DNA from: Stichopus chloronotus
Taxonomy: Eukaryota; Echinodermata; Holothuroidea; Aspidochirotida; Stichopodidae
Length of the DNA: 64,000 nucleotides
Direction of reading: 5' to 3'
Assembly: GCA_021234535.1 (NCBI GenBank)
Contig: CM037843.1
Location: forward strand, 5,970,820 to 6,034,819
The notes under the pieces were generated by a model. That model was not told the DNA's origin. It saw only the letters and a list, made by a program, of their open reading frames with translations, and did no database searches. Within the stretch, counting starts at the first letter, position 1. Each line of letters starts with the position of its first letter. A program made the translations under genes and the position numbers. Below are positions 22,031 to 35,400 of the stretch, piece after piece.

Positions 22031-25000
22031 TGTCTACCTTTGAATAGCGGAAGGGGAAAGAGAAATGAAAGAGAACAAATATGATTGAAACATTTTTTTT
22101 ACTGTTCTGTTTTCATCATTCATTCACTCATATAGTACATTTCATAATAATTAAACTTCAAATTCTTTTAACGCATTGTGTGGGATAGATCGTTGCTTCA
22201 TGCTATAAGCTTGCGGCATGTATTTTTTGATTCACAAGTCTAGTAATAAAATGTGGATAGTTTAACAGCAAAAGAACCTCCTCCTTTAACTTGACCAGGT
22301 CAAAAGTCACAACTACACGTTTCTTGAACGTCATTTCAAACTAATTTCAAGAAAAATATTACCATCAACTGATTGTGACTTTGTTACAACTCTTATAGAA
22401 TAAGAGTTTGAACCATATCTGAGATTTTTTTTTTTTTTAAATCCATGGTTTTGTTTTGTTAGTTTCAGACTGGTGTCATGAGACTTGTATATCATACCCG
22501 ATAGATCTGACAAGGTTAGGTTATGGTCACATAGACATCAGGAAAGATAAGGGGGTGGAAGTCTTAAGACTAGCCAAAATACATGACATTATGTTATGGA
22601 TTGGGTGCTGAGATCGTTTCTTAAATACCTCAAATTTATAAGAGTAAATCGGACCCATTCCCTCCATCAATCCACAGTCTGAATGCTGCATCGGCAGTAC
22701 ATTACCACTGTAAATTTATGGCGCTAGGTATCCACATTTATAACTTCATTTGTAGAACACTGCAATTTTAAAGGTCCTATACTGGCCTGAGAGTAGTTTA
22801 GGAATGACACTCTAGAATCTCTTTAGTGGCAAATCCCAGAACAGGATGTTGAGCAAATTGCAGGTCCCTGAGCACTTTGTAGATGCTTGCATTTTCTGTA
22901 AACGAGATATCCTATTGAGACCTTCAAGCTTTCGGCAGCCCAGAGAGGGTGGGGTGAAATGGAAAGTTTGGCATAAAGCATGCCACCTTCCTTTAATCAT
23001 TGCTTTCATGACAGACCAACGAATGAATTAAAACTTGTTATTTACAGTCAGATCTGACTTCCTACCATTATTTGAAATATTTTTACGTAAACATTGATGG
23101 ACATATTCTGTAAATTAATACATGGGTTGAGAACATTTTCACAACCTCCTAACCTTTGATCATAATTTAATGTGTAACGGATCCACAGGGACGTAACACG
23201 GTAGATCTTCCCGATGTGTCCAAAACGAGAGTCAGTCTGGTTCAACATGGGTGATGTGGACAAGACCAGACCAGATAATCTATTAACTTTAAGTATGTTG
23301 TGTCTGTCTGCATCTGCAAACCACGAGGCAGAGGCTTTGAAACCAAGCTTGGAAGATACAAAACTGCAGGGAAGAACTACGGGAGATTTACATGGGTGCA
23401 GTGCTGACAAGATTAAAAAGTGTGCATAAAAATCGCCTCCTGACTACATTAAGACAATCACTTATTTTGCAAAAATCCTTTGCAAGGACTTCTTCATTCT
23501 TAATATCTTAGCTTGACCTTTATACCTGGATTTGGGGACCAGATCTATAATGCCCATTTTATGTAATGACCTTGCCAATCGATTACTGGTCACCATGGTG
23601 ATTTCCTGTCAGACATGAAGACTGTGGGTAAAAGGTATAAATGATTGCCTTGGCTCCTGGAGTTTGTTGAGAAGTTTGTTAGAAACTATTGAATATTGTT
23701 AAGATAATGAAACTTGTAAAGCAGGCCAGCCATGATCATCTGAGAAACTTACATTCTGCTGTATTTTCACTACAGCAAGTATTCCTACACAGTAAATATA
23801 TTTTTTTTCTCCACGATTTCAATGCTATTGACATCCTCACTAATCAATGATTAACAGTCGCAGTTCTAAGTAGCTGTAACCAACTCAAAAACAAGTGTAC
23901 TTCCAACCAAATAACCAACCAATCATGGAAGACCGCAGGCTAATCAGTCTCATATAGCGGAACATGGGGATGTCATTAAAGTACGGCAGGTTGATTTCTA
24001 CCATCAAGAAACTTTACCTGATTACCCAGGCATGCTATAAATTGTGGCCAAAAGGACAGGTACCACATGCTCTCCATTTCTCTCCATGACATGAAGGTTC
24101 CAATTTTATTCTTTTATCAGCAGATACATTTTGTGCTTAACAGTCTGAACACCGTATTGCAAAATTCCCTGTCTTTGTCAGTATCATATCAAATACTCAT
24201 CCCTACATTCTAGGTTTGTCACATTCATTCAAAAACAATGACACCGCCGGACTTTGCAATCTGTCAGAATAAACTACAAACTGAAGGAACCATTAACTGC
24301 CTTCTTTTTCATAAGAACACAAATGCTTTGTAAGACTACAAACAAGGCATGCTTACCCTCATTTGTGCTGCAGCTGGCATGATAAATAAACAGCTTCAAA
24401 GTCCCTAAACAAAAGAAGGTAAAACTAGCAAAGACTTTGGTAAAGAGAGTGTATGTTACTGAATAGGAAAACAAGGTACTGAAGAAAGACAAGCATTGCA
24501 TTACTAAGTGCAACAGGCCATCTCAATAAAAGATATGCCAGAAGGGTCACTTGCTGGTTGGCATGTCAAATTAATACCTCACACAAGAAAAGCAAAAAGC
24601 ACAACACCATGAAAAAAAAACATTCTCATCAAATAGCTACAGAAGCACTGAATACAGCCGTGCAGATTCGATGCTCAAAGTTTTCTATCACAGTTTGCTG
24701 AATTTGTGTGTTTAAGTGTATGGAGGTGATCCTATTGTAATGAAAAATTACAAACAAGTCACAAAATTGAGGATTTGCCAATTTTTTTCCCCTTTAAATG
24801 TCCCCACCTGACTTGGAGCAAGTCAATGTTTAAATTATCTGAATATGGGCTTCTCTCAACGATACAGCTGGCTAATAGATTCAGATCCATGCAGTCACAA
24901 AATTGGTTATCCAATAATCTATGTGAGATGCAATTATAACCACTGTATTCAAGCTCTAAAGTACAGAAGGTTGGCAAATCTTTATCCTACTCTGTTCTAG

Positions 25001-27162
25001 CTGACAAAACTGATCTGGATGTATTTAATACCTTTGTTTCCCACTTGGATCAGTGTCAACTTAAAGACATACCAACTGTTCAGTTCCACCAAGCCTGGTT
25101 TTCCCTCTGAACTACAGATCCTTTCCTTTAGTGTTTAATCAACTTCCTTTCAGTAGTGACGATAGTACCAGTTAAAGTCAGGTTTCAAGTATGCCACATG
25201 CCTGACCATTCATCATCATAATATTTCAAGAACCCAAAAGAGCTGAAAAATATTGGAATTTGATACAAATTCTACATGTCTGAAACTTGAGGGTGGTGAA
25301 GTCACAAAAATTTCAAGGAAATTAAGCCTTTAATATTTGACAGACCCTGTTGAAAAAAGTATTCTATGAGAGAAAATGCTTTCAAATAGAAAATATTCTA
25401 TCTTCACGTTTTATACCTTCTTTGATGTGTTTTTAACTTTATCAAGTTTGGTGTCTATTGAAACTGCCCACCTACAGCTTTTCACTAATATCTGTTTTTG
25501 TGTTCTAGCTTAGAACAACAAGGAAGGCAATTTTAACCGACTCACAAAATGATATTAAAACACACAAAAGGTAAATCTTGTTTTAGTTCTATTTTGTTTC
25601 TTTAGTTTCCCTTCGTTCTTCTTTCAGCCTATCGGATGATTGGTTGTCACAGAGATTGGTTGCTACTGAAGAGAAAATTTGCATTGATATTAAAGAATGT
25701 TTACTATATCGCTCTACAAAAACACTACATCGTAAACTTTAGATTACCCTTGTTGTGTTCTGCCTCTATTGATTCTAGCAAAAAACTTGAAATTTTTAGA
25801 TTGTGAGATGGAGAAGAGCTAAGAGATGCCTTTTGCCTATTCATCAAATACCAGTTGATTCACCAATGAAATGCCAGGAATCCTCTTAATTAGATCAGTA
25901 GCGACGAAGAACCATTTCATTTCGGAAAATTTTCAGTAAATTGACATGCAAACCCAAGATGCTACTTAAACGTTCTGACGTCAGCACTGGAACAAAAGGT
26001 CGGAACACTATTCTGTGATTTCATTTTTTTTTTTATGGTCTCTCAAGGATTTACTAATTTGAAATGCTTAGCATTAGCTGCAGAAGCTTCACTCCTCTTC
26101 ACACGAATACATTATCCTGTCACTCAAGGAACTACGCCCCCGCCTCCTCCCGACAAGATGACTTCATGGGAGATGTTTAAGTATAAGAGAAGCCAGTACA
26201 AGGCAAGTCAAGTTATGAACAGGTCAAGCAGGAAACTTAGCTATATATAGCATGCTCTAAATGGTCACCAATACAGGAGGGAAAGAGGATTTAACATTCA
26301 ATATGATGCAAGCAGAACAGAATTGTCTCAACTTTTCTCTAAAAAAAAAATGTAGACACATTAAGTAGCAGAATCACTAAGTAATATTATAAAACTGAAT
26401 CTTTTTCAGAGTGAATCATCCTTGTTTAAACTGAAATAGTAGAAGTAAAGACACATCTGTGACATACCAGTACCACTGTCACAATTAGACACTGAACGAA
26501 GAAAATAACAACAACAAACAAGTAGATGCACCACATCTGAAGACACAAACTTACCGAAAAGTCAAAATTTCAGAATAATTCTTACGAAAAGTGATAATTT
26601 TAAAATTTTAAATCTCTGCTGTTAACTGTTTGTCAATGTAATCTCTATAATTTTCACTTGAATTTACATGTTTTGTCATGCCAACATCACCAAAGACTCT
26701 TACGTTTTTACATCAGTGATAGTGCGCCCATAAAGTGCCTAACATCAACGACCATCAACGAGACCCAGGGAACTGTGATGAGAAGAACGACGCAGTGGTG
26801 TTAAACACCAAATTGAAATGTATCTGCGTCACAACTGGATTGCAAAGACAGTATTTCAGTCTGCTTCAAAAGCAATCGTTACTAACAGGTGACAGAGCAG
26901 TTTAGACCTACTATGAAGCTACTCGGTGCAAACTTTTAAATCTACCTCCCTGAATCCTTGCTCCCATGAGAATTACAGGAGCTGTACACCAAATGTACAT
27001 TCAATCTATGGAGTAAATTGTGGTGCCCAGTACTGACACCTGTAAGTCCACAGATCACACGAATATGGAGGGGAGAAATCTGTTTGTCTTCTTGCCAAAG
27101 AAGTTTCCCAATTTTGAAGACCATGGGGTGAGACTTCACCCCAATGTGCACCATACATGTAT
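22031..27162. other. Intergenic stretch without a recognised gene
   Basis: I see no conserved coding block on either strand. The longest frames (120 codons antisense at 23048-23410 and others) resemble no family I know and lack coding-like composition. Confidence 0.5.
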
Positions 27163-27842
27163 GGGTCTGTACTGTAAACAATACAGAGTCTGGACTGTAA
27201 CCAATACAGAGTCTGTGTTGTAACGAAAACAGAGTCTGTACTGTAACCTGTAGAGAGTCTGTACTGTAACCCATACAGGAGTCTGTACTGTAACACATAC
27301 AGGAGTCTGTACTGTACCCATCAGAGTCTGTGCTGTAACCCATACAGAGTCTGTACAGTAACCCATACAGGAGTCTGTACTCTAACCCATACAAAGTCTG
27401 TACTGCAACCAATACAGAGTCTGTACAGTAACCCATACAGAGTCTGTACTGTAACCAATAGAGTCTGAACAGTAACCCATAAAGAGTCTGTACTGTAACC
27501 CAACACAGAGTCTGTGTTGTAACTGGCACAGAGTCTGAAATGTAACCTGTAGAGAGTCTGTACTGTAACCCATACAGGAGTCTGTACTCTAACCTATAAA
27601 GAGTCTGTACTGTAACCAATACAGAGTCTGTACAGTAACCCATACAGAGTCTGTACAGTAACCCATACAGGAGTCTGTACTCTAACCCATACAGAGTCTG
27701 TACTGTAACCAATACAGAATCTGTACAGTGACCCATACAGAGTCTGTACAGTAACCCATACAGAGTCTGTACAGTGACCCTACAGGAGTCTGTACTCTAA
27801 CCCATACAGAGTTTGTACTATAACTCATACAGAGTCTGAACA
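27163..27842. repeat. Minisatellite, 23-bp unit, about 29 copies
   Basis: The unit is cagagtctgtactgtaaccc plus ata, with variants acagt/actgt and a 24-bp cagga form. Because 23 is not a multiple of 3, a stop-free unit is stop-free in all three frames. This explains the overlapping reverse-strand frames, the longest being 264 codons at 26942-27736. They are not genes. Confidence 0.95.
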
Positions 27843-29199
27843 ATTTAGAAGCACTTTACAGTTGCCTGTACGACTGTTCCAGCATCTGTGTCGATGCCAT
27901 GCCAATATCTAAGGGGGGTCTGCACATGCTCTTAAGGCGTCCTTAAATGCTTATATGGCAAACTTGCAATAAACCTATGTGACTTTGAACATCAACTTTG
28001 TACTGGCTTGTAAACTGTTGGACACCACGTGAGCATGCCCCTCATGGGATTAGACCATAAAAAAAATTGCACTACCCCGTAGCATCTCTTACATCATACG
28101 GTTACCCAAATTGTACAGCTCCGTAGTGCCCACAAGAAGTGGTCATCAAATGCATGATGGACCGTCATTTACGCGCAACTATCTCACAAAGTATGATGTT
28201 GTCATATTACGCTGCAGGGAACAACTTTTGAAGGAGTTTTCAAATTACTGCTCACTGGTGATCTCCAGTGCATTTACCCAAGCAAGTTCTAAAGGGAAAT
28301 CAAAACCTGCCTTTGCATTTTGATCTGCTAAAGGAAAACAGTCTTGAACTAACAGTATCTAAATCCTACCTGCCGTCTGTGACAGAGCTCTTATTGTTAG
28401 GTTTATGACATGATTTTGATGTAATCCTACATTAAACAGTGCTCCATGACTGTTGCATTAGATAAACTCTGCAATCAAACACTTTTCTTCACCTGACACA
28501 TAGGCTGTTTTCCTTTGCTGTTAGAAACCTCCCTTCCCCCATTTTGTGAGGCATTCCACTTGCACTATCACTTCGGCTACAGTATTAAGAAGCAGACTCT
28601 CTGCTCCCATGCCATACCAGAGGGCATCCACAATGAATCAAGCAACTGTACAATAATGACAGAACCATGACTGAACCAAAATGAGTCACATGACTGCATG
28701 AGGAAACAATGCCCCTTTTGTCTCGAAGACAATAAAGACTCATGCAAAACTGCTACTTATACAAAGGGGTTTTGTTATCACTAACAGGGAGATGTCAACT
28801 TATAGTTGATCACAAGAAAACATTGAAGGCAACTGCTAACCCGACTGCTACTTCGAGTTGACTATAGTAATGTTGGAAAAGGTTGCCTCTCTGTTTTGAT
28901 TCAAGAATGGTAACAAGTCAGAACACAATCACAAACAGCCGAGACGTAATTTACTATTTTTGAATCACACTTTTTTTTTTTTTTTGAGTTGTATATGTCT
29001 TAACTGAATGCAGGTCAGGTATCTCATATCATGATTATCTCTGAACATTTGCCAAGGTGTTGGATCTTAACTTCATGAATCCAACGGCTAACTGCTGAAA
29101 GTTACAACTTCATCAATTTCAACTATATTACATTACTACTGAGGGTAGTACTGACACCACCAAAGAGGCTCAAGCAGGGAAACTCCCATCTTCTGCGCT
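27843..29199. other. AMPK-beta 3' flank or 3' UTR
   Basis: Nothing else is recognised. A T run lies near 28970-28985. No minus-strand AATAAA was seen. Confidence 0.4.
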
Positions 29200-29290
29200 T
29201 TCTGCTTCCGTTAAGGCTTTTCGTGACGCTCTCGCTCGCATTAAAAAATTCCAGTCTTCTGCTGGTGATCTCTCGTTCCGTCACCATGGT
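29200..29290 (-). other. CpG-dense patch in AMPK-beta 3' UTR
   Basis: About 90 bp with roughly ten CpGs lie just downstream of the AMPK-beta stop, in otherwise CpG-poor DNA. The plus strand has a long open frame here through KLPSSALSASVKAFRDALAR, and the minus strand has a 54-codon ATG frame. Neither is recognised. Confidence 0.4.
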
Positions 29291-29335
29291 AACAAGAAAA
29301 TGAAAACTAACAACTCTGGGGATGAGGACTCAGGT

Positions 29336-29413
29336 TCAGATAGGTTTGTAGAGCAGGCAGGTAACATACTTCTTTCGGTATCTGTGGGTGGCACTCAATA
29401 CCATCACACCATC
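29336..29413 (-). CDS. PRKAB: AMPK-beta terminal coding exon
   Basis: The acceptor is ttgttactttacag. The 25 codons DGVMVLSATHRYRKK and YVTCLLYKPI are followed by TGA at 29338-29336. The LLYKPI end is the invariant C-terminus of AMPK-beta, where the last strand packs against the gamma subunit. The 3' UTR continues to lower coordinates. No AATAAA was found on the minus strand within about 1 kb, so its end is unknown. Confidence 0.95.
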   Translation of the reverse strand, partial: DGVMVLSATHRYRKKYVTCLLYKPI

Positions 29414-32400
29414 CTGTAAAGTAACAAGACACAGAGCGTTATATGTCTACGAAATTGGACCCTGGAGTTAGCACAATACACGGTAACAGTTTCATTCCCC
29501 TCTTACTCTCTTATTGTCCCCTTTCTCACTCCCAAGTGAATGAGTCACTATGTCAACTCACAAATGCCACTAAATCTGTTCTCGTAAAACATCCAAGGTC
29601 TGAGTAAAAGGCAAAACTTTCTCCGAGGGTGATCACAAAAGAGATGCCAGAGCACACAAAAGGAACCATGACAGGCTGCTACAAATACATGAACACCAGG
29701 AAATCCTCTCCAAGAAATAGCAAAAGGATCCTAACACTACAGAGGGGAATGGGAGGGGGTGAGATGGAAAATCTTAAAAAGCACATTTTGAGATGAGTAG
29801 TGCAGCCTACCCTACCTATTACTGTAAAATTTAAAAAAAAAATGCCCATAAAATAAAATAAAAAAAATGCCCCTTCCTTCTACACAAGGATGTAGCAATT
29901 TAGAAAAGCCTTGACCATTTTACATGAATCCAAACACGGCAAATCCAAAGGTGCAAGAAAATGTACACAAAATACGAGGACGGGTCTGGCACTATTACGG
30001 TGCCATACGCACAATAATATTTCATGTGCATTTTCAGGCTGTATGAAAAATGGACTTTCCCAACATACTAGTGTTTAAAGGTGTACATCATTTCCTGTTG
30101 TAAATGCTTTAATCTGGTACATTAAAGGCATCTCAACAACGACTTACTGGTGGGCATTTCATCTACTCTTGAACTAATGAGAAGGTAGATTTTCAAACAG
30201 TCAAATATGAAGGAAAAATAAAAATAAAATAGTGGTTTGAAAGGATCAAATATAATAAAGAGGGTCTTGTACAAGAAAGATCTATATAACTGGAACAAAA
30301 AAAATTCTGTGCATGATTCCACTTACAGGATAAAAAAAAGGGTTTGTTTTCAAGAAAAAAAATGTATCTTTACAACCAATATTTGTGAACACAGAATGAT
30401 CAATTATTCAAAATAAGGAAGGACAAGGGCCTGAAGTAAGTTTCTCACAGATAAAAGTTTGGTTGTTTGTTGCTCAAGAATAATTTGTCCACCCAAAATT
30501 TCAAATGATGCCTCTTCCATAACTTTGTGCACAATATTTTGAGCAGAAAAAGCTTTTACAGTTGTTTGTTCATGAGCCCAAATGGTTTAACGATGATGAG
30601 AGATATTTTCTGTGTACATCATGTTGGGGTATTATGGACACCCTGTTTCCTTTCACCAAAAAGCCAAAAGGCATTGTGGTTTCAATGATTCAGTTATGAA
30701 TATTTTATTCTACAATATTGCATAGGGCGAGAATATGTTGACCCCAAATGATCTGTTTACCTCTAACAAAATTGACAGGCTTCTTGCACTCAATAAGGTG
30801 AATCTGAAAATCAAATATGAGACCTGTCCAAGCTTCTCAAAATTTTCGCAAGTTTTTCACAAATTGACTCCAGTTGACCCAAAATGACCATTGGTTCTCC
30901 GCACAAAGCAGTAGGCTACCTTTGCTCAATAAGTCACAGGAACATACCGCATATCAGATCTGTTCATGCTTCCATTCTGGGTGTATCCTGTTTATAATAT
31001 TTCACAATTTCGCCCTGAGTGACCTTTGACCTCTACCAAAACCAACAGGCATTTTGAACTCAATAGGATACACTCACATGTCAAACAGGATATATATCCA
31101 TGCTTACCTTCTTGAGATATTGTTTACACTATTTGACCCCCATTGATCCCAAATAACATTTGACCGCCACAAAAACCATCAGGCCTCTTGTGCTCAAGAC
31201 GTTACACTACATACCACATATCAGATTTAGTCCAAGTGTTCCTTCTTCAAATATCAGATTTACAAGGTTGTCAAAATTTGACCCCTGTTGACCATTCATA
31301 TCCACTGAAAGCAATAGGATTTTTACATGATGTAACTCATTCACATACTATGTATCACATATTATTCCTATCTTGAAATATTGTGTTAAGAAATTTTTCA
31401 GTTTTTCACCTCTGGTGACCTTAGACCTCCACAAAATAAATTTTCTTTTAATATGACCAACCCACATACTTAGTATGAGAAGTATCCATTATTCCTGTCT
31501 TAAGATAATGTTTTATCAAGATTTTTAGTGTTTGACCTCTGGCAACCTACGATGACCTTTGACCTCCACCAAAATCAATAGGGGTCATTCTTTTAATGTG
31601 ACCAACCGACATGCCAAGTATGACAAATATACATCATTCCTATCTTGAGATACTGTGTTAACAGGATTTTCTGTGTTTGACCTGTGGTGACCTCAGATGA
31701 CCTTTGACCTCCACCAAAAACAACTGGGTTCTTTCTCTCAATATGGGGCATCTATGTACCACGTTTGAGAACTGTCACAGTTTTCCTTCTTGAGATATCC
31801 TAATAACAAGGTGGGCATCAACAAACACACAGGTGTCGAATTACGCATGAAGTGAGGACTTCATTGAACTTTGCTGAACACTTCCTGAACCAAAACCATA
31901 ATAACACACTCCCTATTGTGGTTTCTCTGAGGACTTGAGAAAGCTAAAGAGATTCTTTCTGAGGACCTGAACTTCTTTTGTTCACATCCTCGGAAAGTAT
32001 TACAATACGAAGGCATGCACGAACACAATCATGACCACATAGGTTTCTCTATCATCGAAACAAAAAATGTGACTTAATATGATGTTTGCTACAAAGTTCT
32101 AAGTATAAATTGACCTCTTGAATAACAGAAACAGAAATTTTAAGTGAGACACATTGGTCATGATGAGATGGGTGTTCAATTGGAAACTTTCTGTGAACAA
32201 TTTGTGGAAGCAATCCAATGGTTGTGCTGGTGATTGATGGAAATATTGGCTAGTTTACTTCAATGTGAATCCCAGCTGCCACTTAAATTTAACACTGGCT
32301 TTGATGGGTTCACTGGGAGGGCCTCATAACTCTGACATACCATGAATAATGTATACACATGCAGAGGTGGCAAACTGAGCCACAGTGCAACAGGGAATAG

Positions 32401-35400
32401 AAATACAGAAACCCGTTCATTGTGACTGTCTTAAAATGATGATTCCCTACAACCACGGTTTACTCCTTTGGCTGAGAGGCTCTGTAACAACCACATACAG
32501 GGTAAAGAACCATCAATGGACAAGTAAATACCAAATTACTGCCAAATTATCACCTTTTAACCTAGTGTTACTCACCTTAATTGACAAAGCATACAGGTGG
32601 TTAAGCATCACATGGTTTGGCTCTGGTAGCAGAGCTGGCTCGTACTGGGAAAAAAAAAACAGAAAGTCAAAGGACTTTTGTGATTCCTTGCTAAGACCTC
32701 CTTTTTTTTTCCAGACACACACAATCACTTTTAAATAAAAGGGACCATGCGAGAAGGAAAGGGACCATATCAAAACGAAAAACAGAACACAAGACTGTAA
32801 ACCACATATGAAAATTGTGATAATAAATCTCATAAGGGGATAAAAAGTTCTGACACCAAAGTGTGGTTAAAAATCTGAGAGGCAACCTGGAAAATATTTC
32901 CCTGCCTAAGGGTAGTTGCCTTGGGAAAAAGTGACTAAAAGAAAGTACTTTGTTAACCTTGACAGGGAGTTGCTGGCAAAGAAGTTGCTGATAAATCTAA
33001 GAAGCAATCTTAAGTGATGTTAAATGATTGTTAGGGGAAGGTTACTCAAAAAAAGAGGTGACAAGTAACTTCCTCCAAATATTACACAACTATTACCTAC
33101 AAGTGGGTCCACAAATGTCGGCTTTTGCTGTAAATACAAACCTCTAAGATCGTTATCGCTGCAATTTTAACATTGGCCTAAGTGTGGAAACATGAAGTTC
33201 CAGCAACATTCAGTTGCTGAAATATCTCCCTTTAACTGGTTTTCATACTTTATGCTCTGGTGACCTCAAATGACCTTTGACCTCCATGAAAAACAAGAGT
33301 ATCATGCACTCACACTTGACTACCAACACACCAACTTTGAAGTTCAAATACCTTGCACTTCTTGTGATACTCTGTTTACAGGGTTGTCATACTATATCCT
33401 CTATTAACCTCACTCACATGACCTTTGACCTTCATAAAAAAGACAGACATCAGCTACTCATTAGGTGCTACCAATGATAAGAGTTTGAACTTACAGCAAC
33501 ATTTAGTTGCTGAGATATCTCAGTTAATAGGTTTTCTTACTTTTAAGCTTTGGTGACCTCAAATGACCTTTGACCTACATGAAAACAATAAGGATCATCT
33601 ACTCACAATGGACTACCGACACATTAAGTTTGAAGTTTGAAGTACCTTTCTCTTCTTGAGACACACTGTGTCTACAAGGTTTTCAAACAATGTCCTCTAT
33701 TGAACTTACATGACCTTTGACCTCCATAAAAAATGGCAGACATCATCTTGTCAGTCTCTACTAATGATGTGACTTTAAAGTTCTGGCAACATTTGGTTGC
33801 TGAGACATCTCCCTTGATAAGTTTTCATACTTACAGCTCTGATGACCTCAAATGACCTTTGACCTACATGAAAAACAATAAGGATCATCTACTCATGATG
33901 GACTTTGAAGTTTGAGCACACTTCTTTCCTTGAGATATCTTGTTTACAAGCCAAGGTGTCACACACACACATGCCATTACCATCCCATAGATTCCTTGCC
34001 TGTCTTTGGCAAGGAATCAAAAAGAAGGCAAAAAAAAACAATGAGTTATGGCTTCATCAGGCATCAAATTTCTGAGGATAAAACTCAAGCATGTGAATCT
34101 TTTGTTTTTCAAGGACATCAAACTACTTTTAAAACACTTCCAAAATATCTTTGGAAATTCTACTGCACACTGGCAGGGAAACAAGGGTGATGTTGGTCCA
34201 AACATTTGTTTCAGATAATAATTACGTAAAAATGTAGAACAATATTTCAAATCACTCGCATTCAAACTCTTTGAAAGAACTGATGCAAAAGAACAAAATT
34301 TAATCACTTTCAAGGCCTTGGAAATGACATTTAAATTTAAGAGATTTCAAGGTTTTCAAGGCCCCATATGAACTCTGCTTCATTTTATAATGACAGAAGG
34401 CTGCTGTAGGATAAGTCATAAAGGAATGTATCATTGTAACTTACAAAATGGTATTTAAATCAATGAGCAAGTCTTTCAGCACAAAACAAAAAAGTACTTC
34501 TGCAAAACAACATTACCTCATTTCAACTGCATGTACCTGGGACAATTATTACTTATCTTTCACGGGCAATGTTTGCAAACTCAGGTACTGATGAATTTCG
34601 GATAGTCATGGAAAAATGATAAGGCACGCACCTGTGGGCCAATGTCCTTGTTTAGTATGACTTGCAGTAAGTGGGGTGGCAAGAATGGTGGCCCTCCTGA
34701 TCTTTCCATAGTGTCTTTAGTTGGTACTGTTTGTCCATACTCTCCTGGTGGAGACCCTGTAGGAAATTGAAATACATCTCATGCACACAGGACAACAGTT
34801 TAACCACCAATAACAGCTGATAACCCAATCACTCCAAACCGAAGAAAAGATATAACAGACAACCAATGGCAGCCAGTACATCAATTGGCATCACACATTC
34901 CAAATATGATGTCTGTCCATGCTCCTTTTACAAAGTATTGTTTGACACCAGAAAAGTATCTTTCATGATCAGCAACAACAGTTTGTGATCATCTTTTACA
35001 AAATGTTACAAAATTATTTTACTAACCAGCAACTGAAATTGACAGAGCTGTAAACATTACCTTTGCAAAGACAGCAAACATCCTTGGGAAAAAAAAACTT
35101 TATCAGTAATAGATATTGGAAACAATACCAAGTCAGGAGTCACCTTCCAAAGTAGAGATTGAGATATTTCGTTCTGAATTCTATCAATTGCCTTTTATGT
35201 GCCAAATTCGTTTTCACCGACGTGCTCAAAAGAATCCAAAGGTTAAAGTCTGCCATTCTGGGATTGTGAAAGCCATCACACAAAATGTTCATACTGTACA
35301 CAGAGTGAGTACAGATCTCTGACTTGTGGCAGGTTTCTTTGAAAAATGGTTTTCACCTTATCCCAAACAGACAAACAAACTAACAAAAAACCATGATAAA

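Noticed and set aside
26942..27736. 264-codon reverse-strand open frame (the longest in the window)
   Set aside because: It is almost entirely the 23-bp minisatellite read through, and parallel frames exist in the other two phases.
32385..32833. Overlapping 117-codon plus and 106-codon minus frames
   Set aside because: The minus frame contains the AMPK-beta exon 32644-32576, but its remainder is intron and transposon sequence. The plus frame is its shadow.
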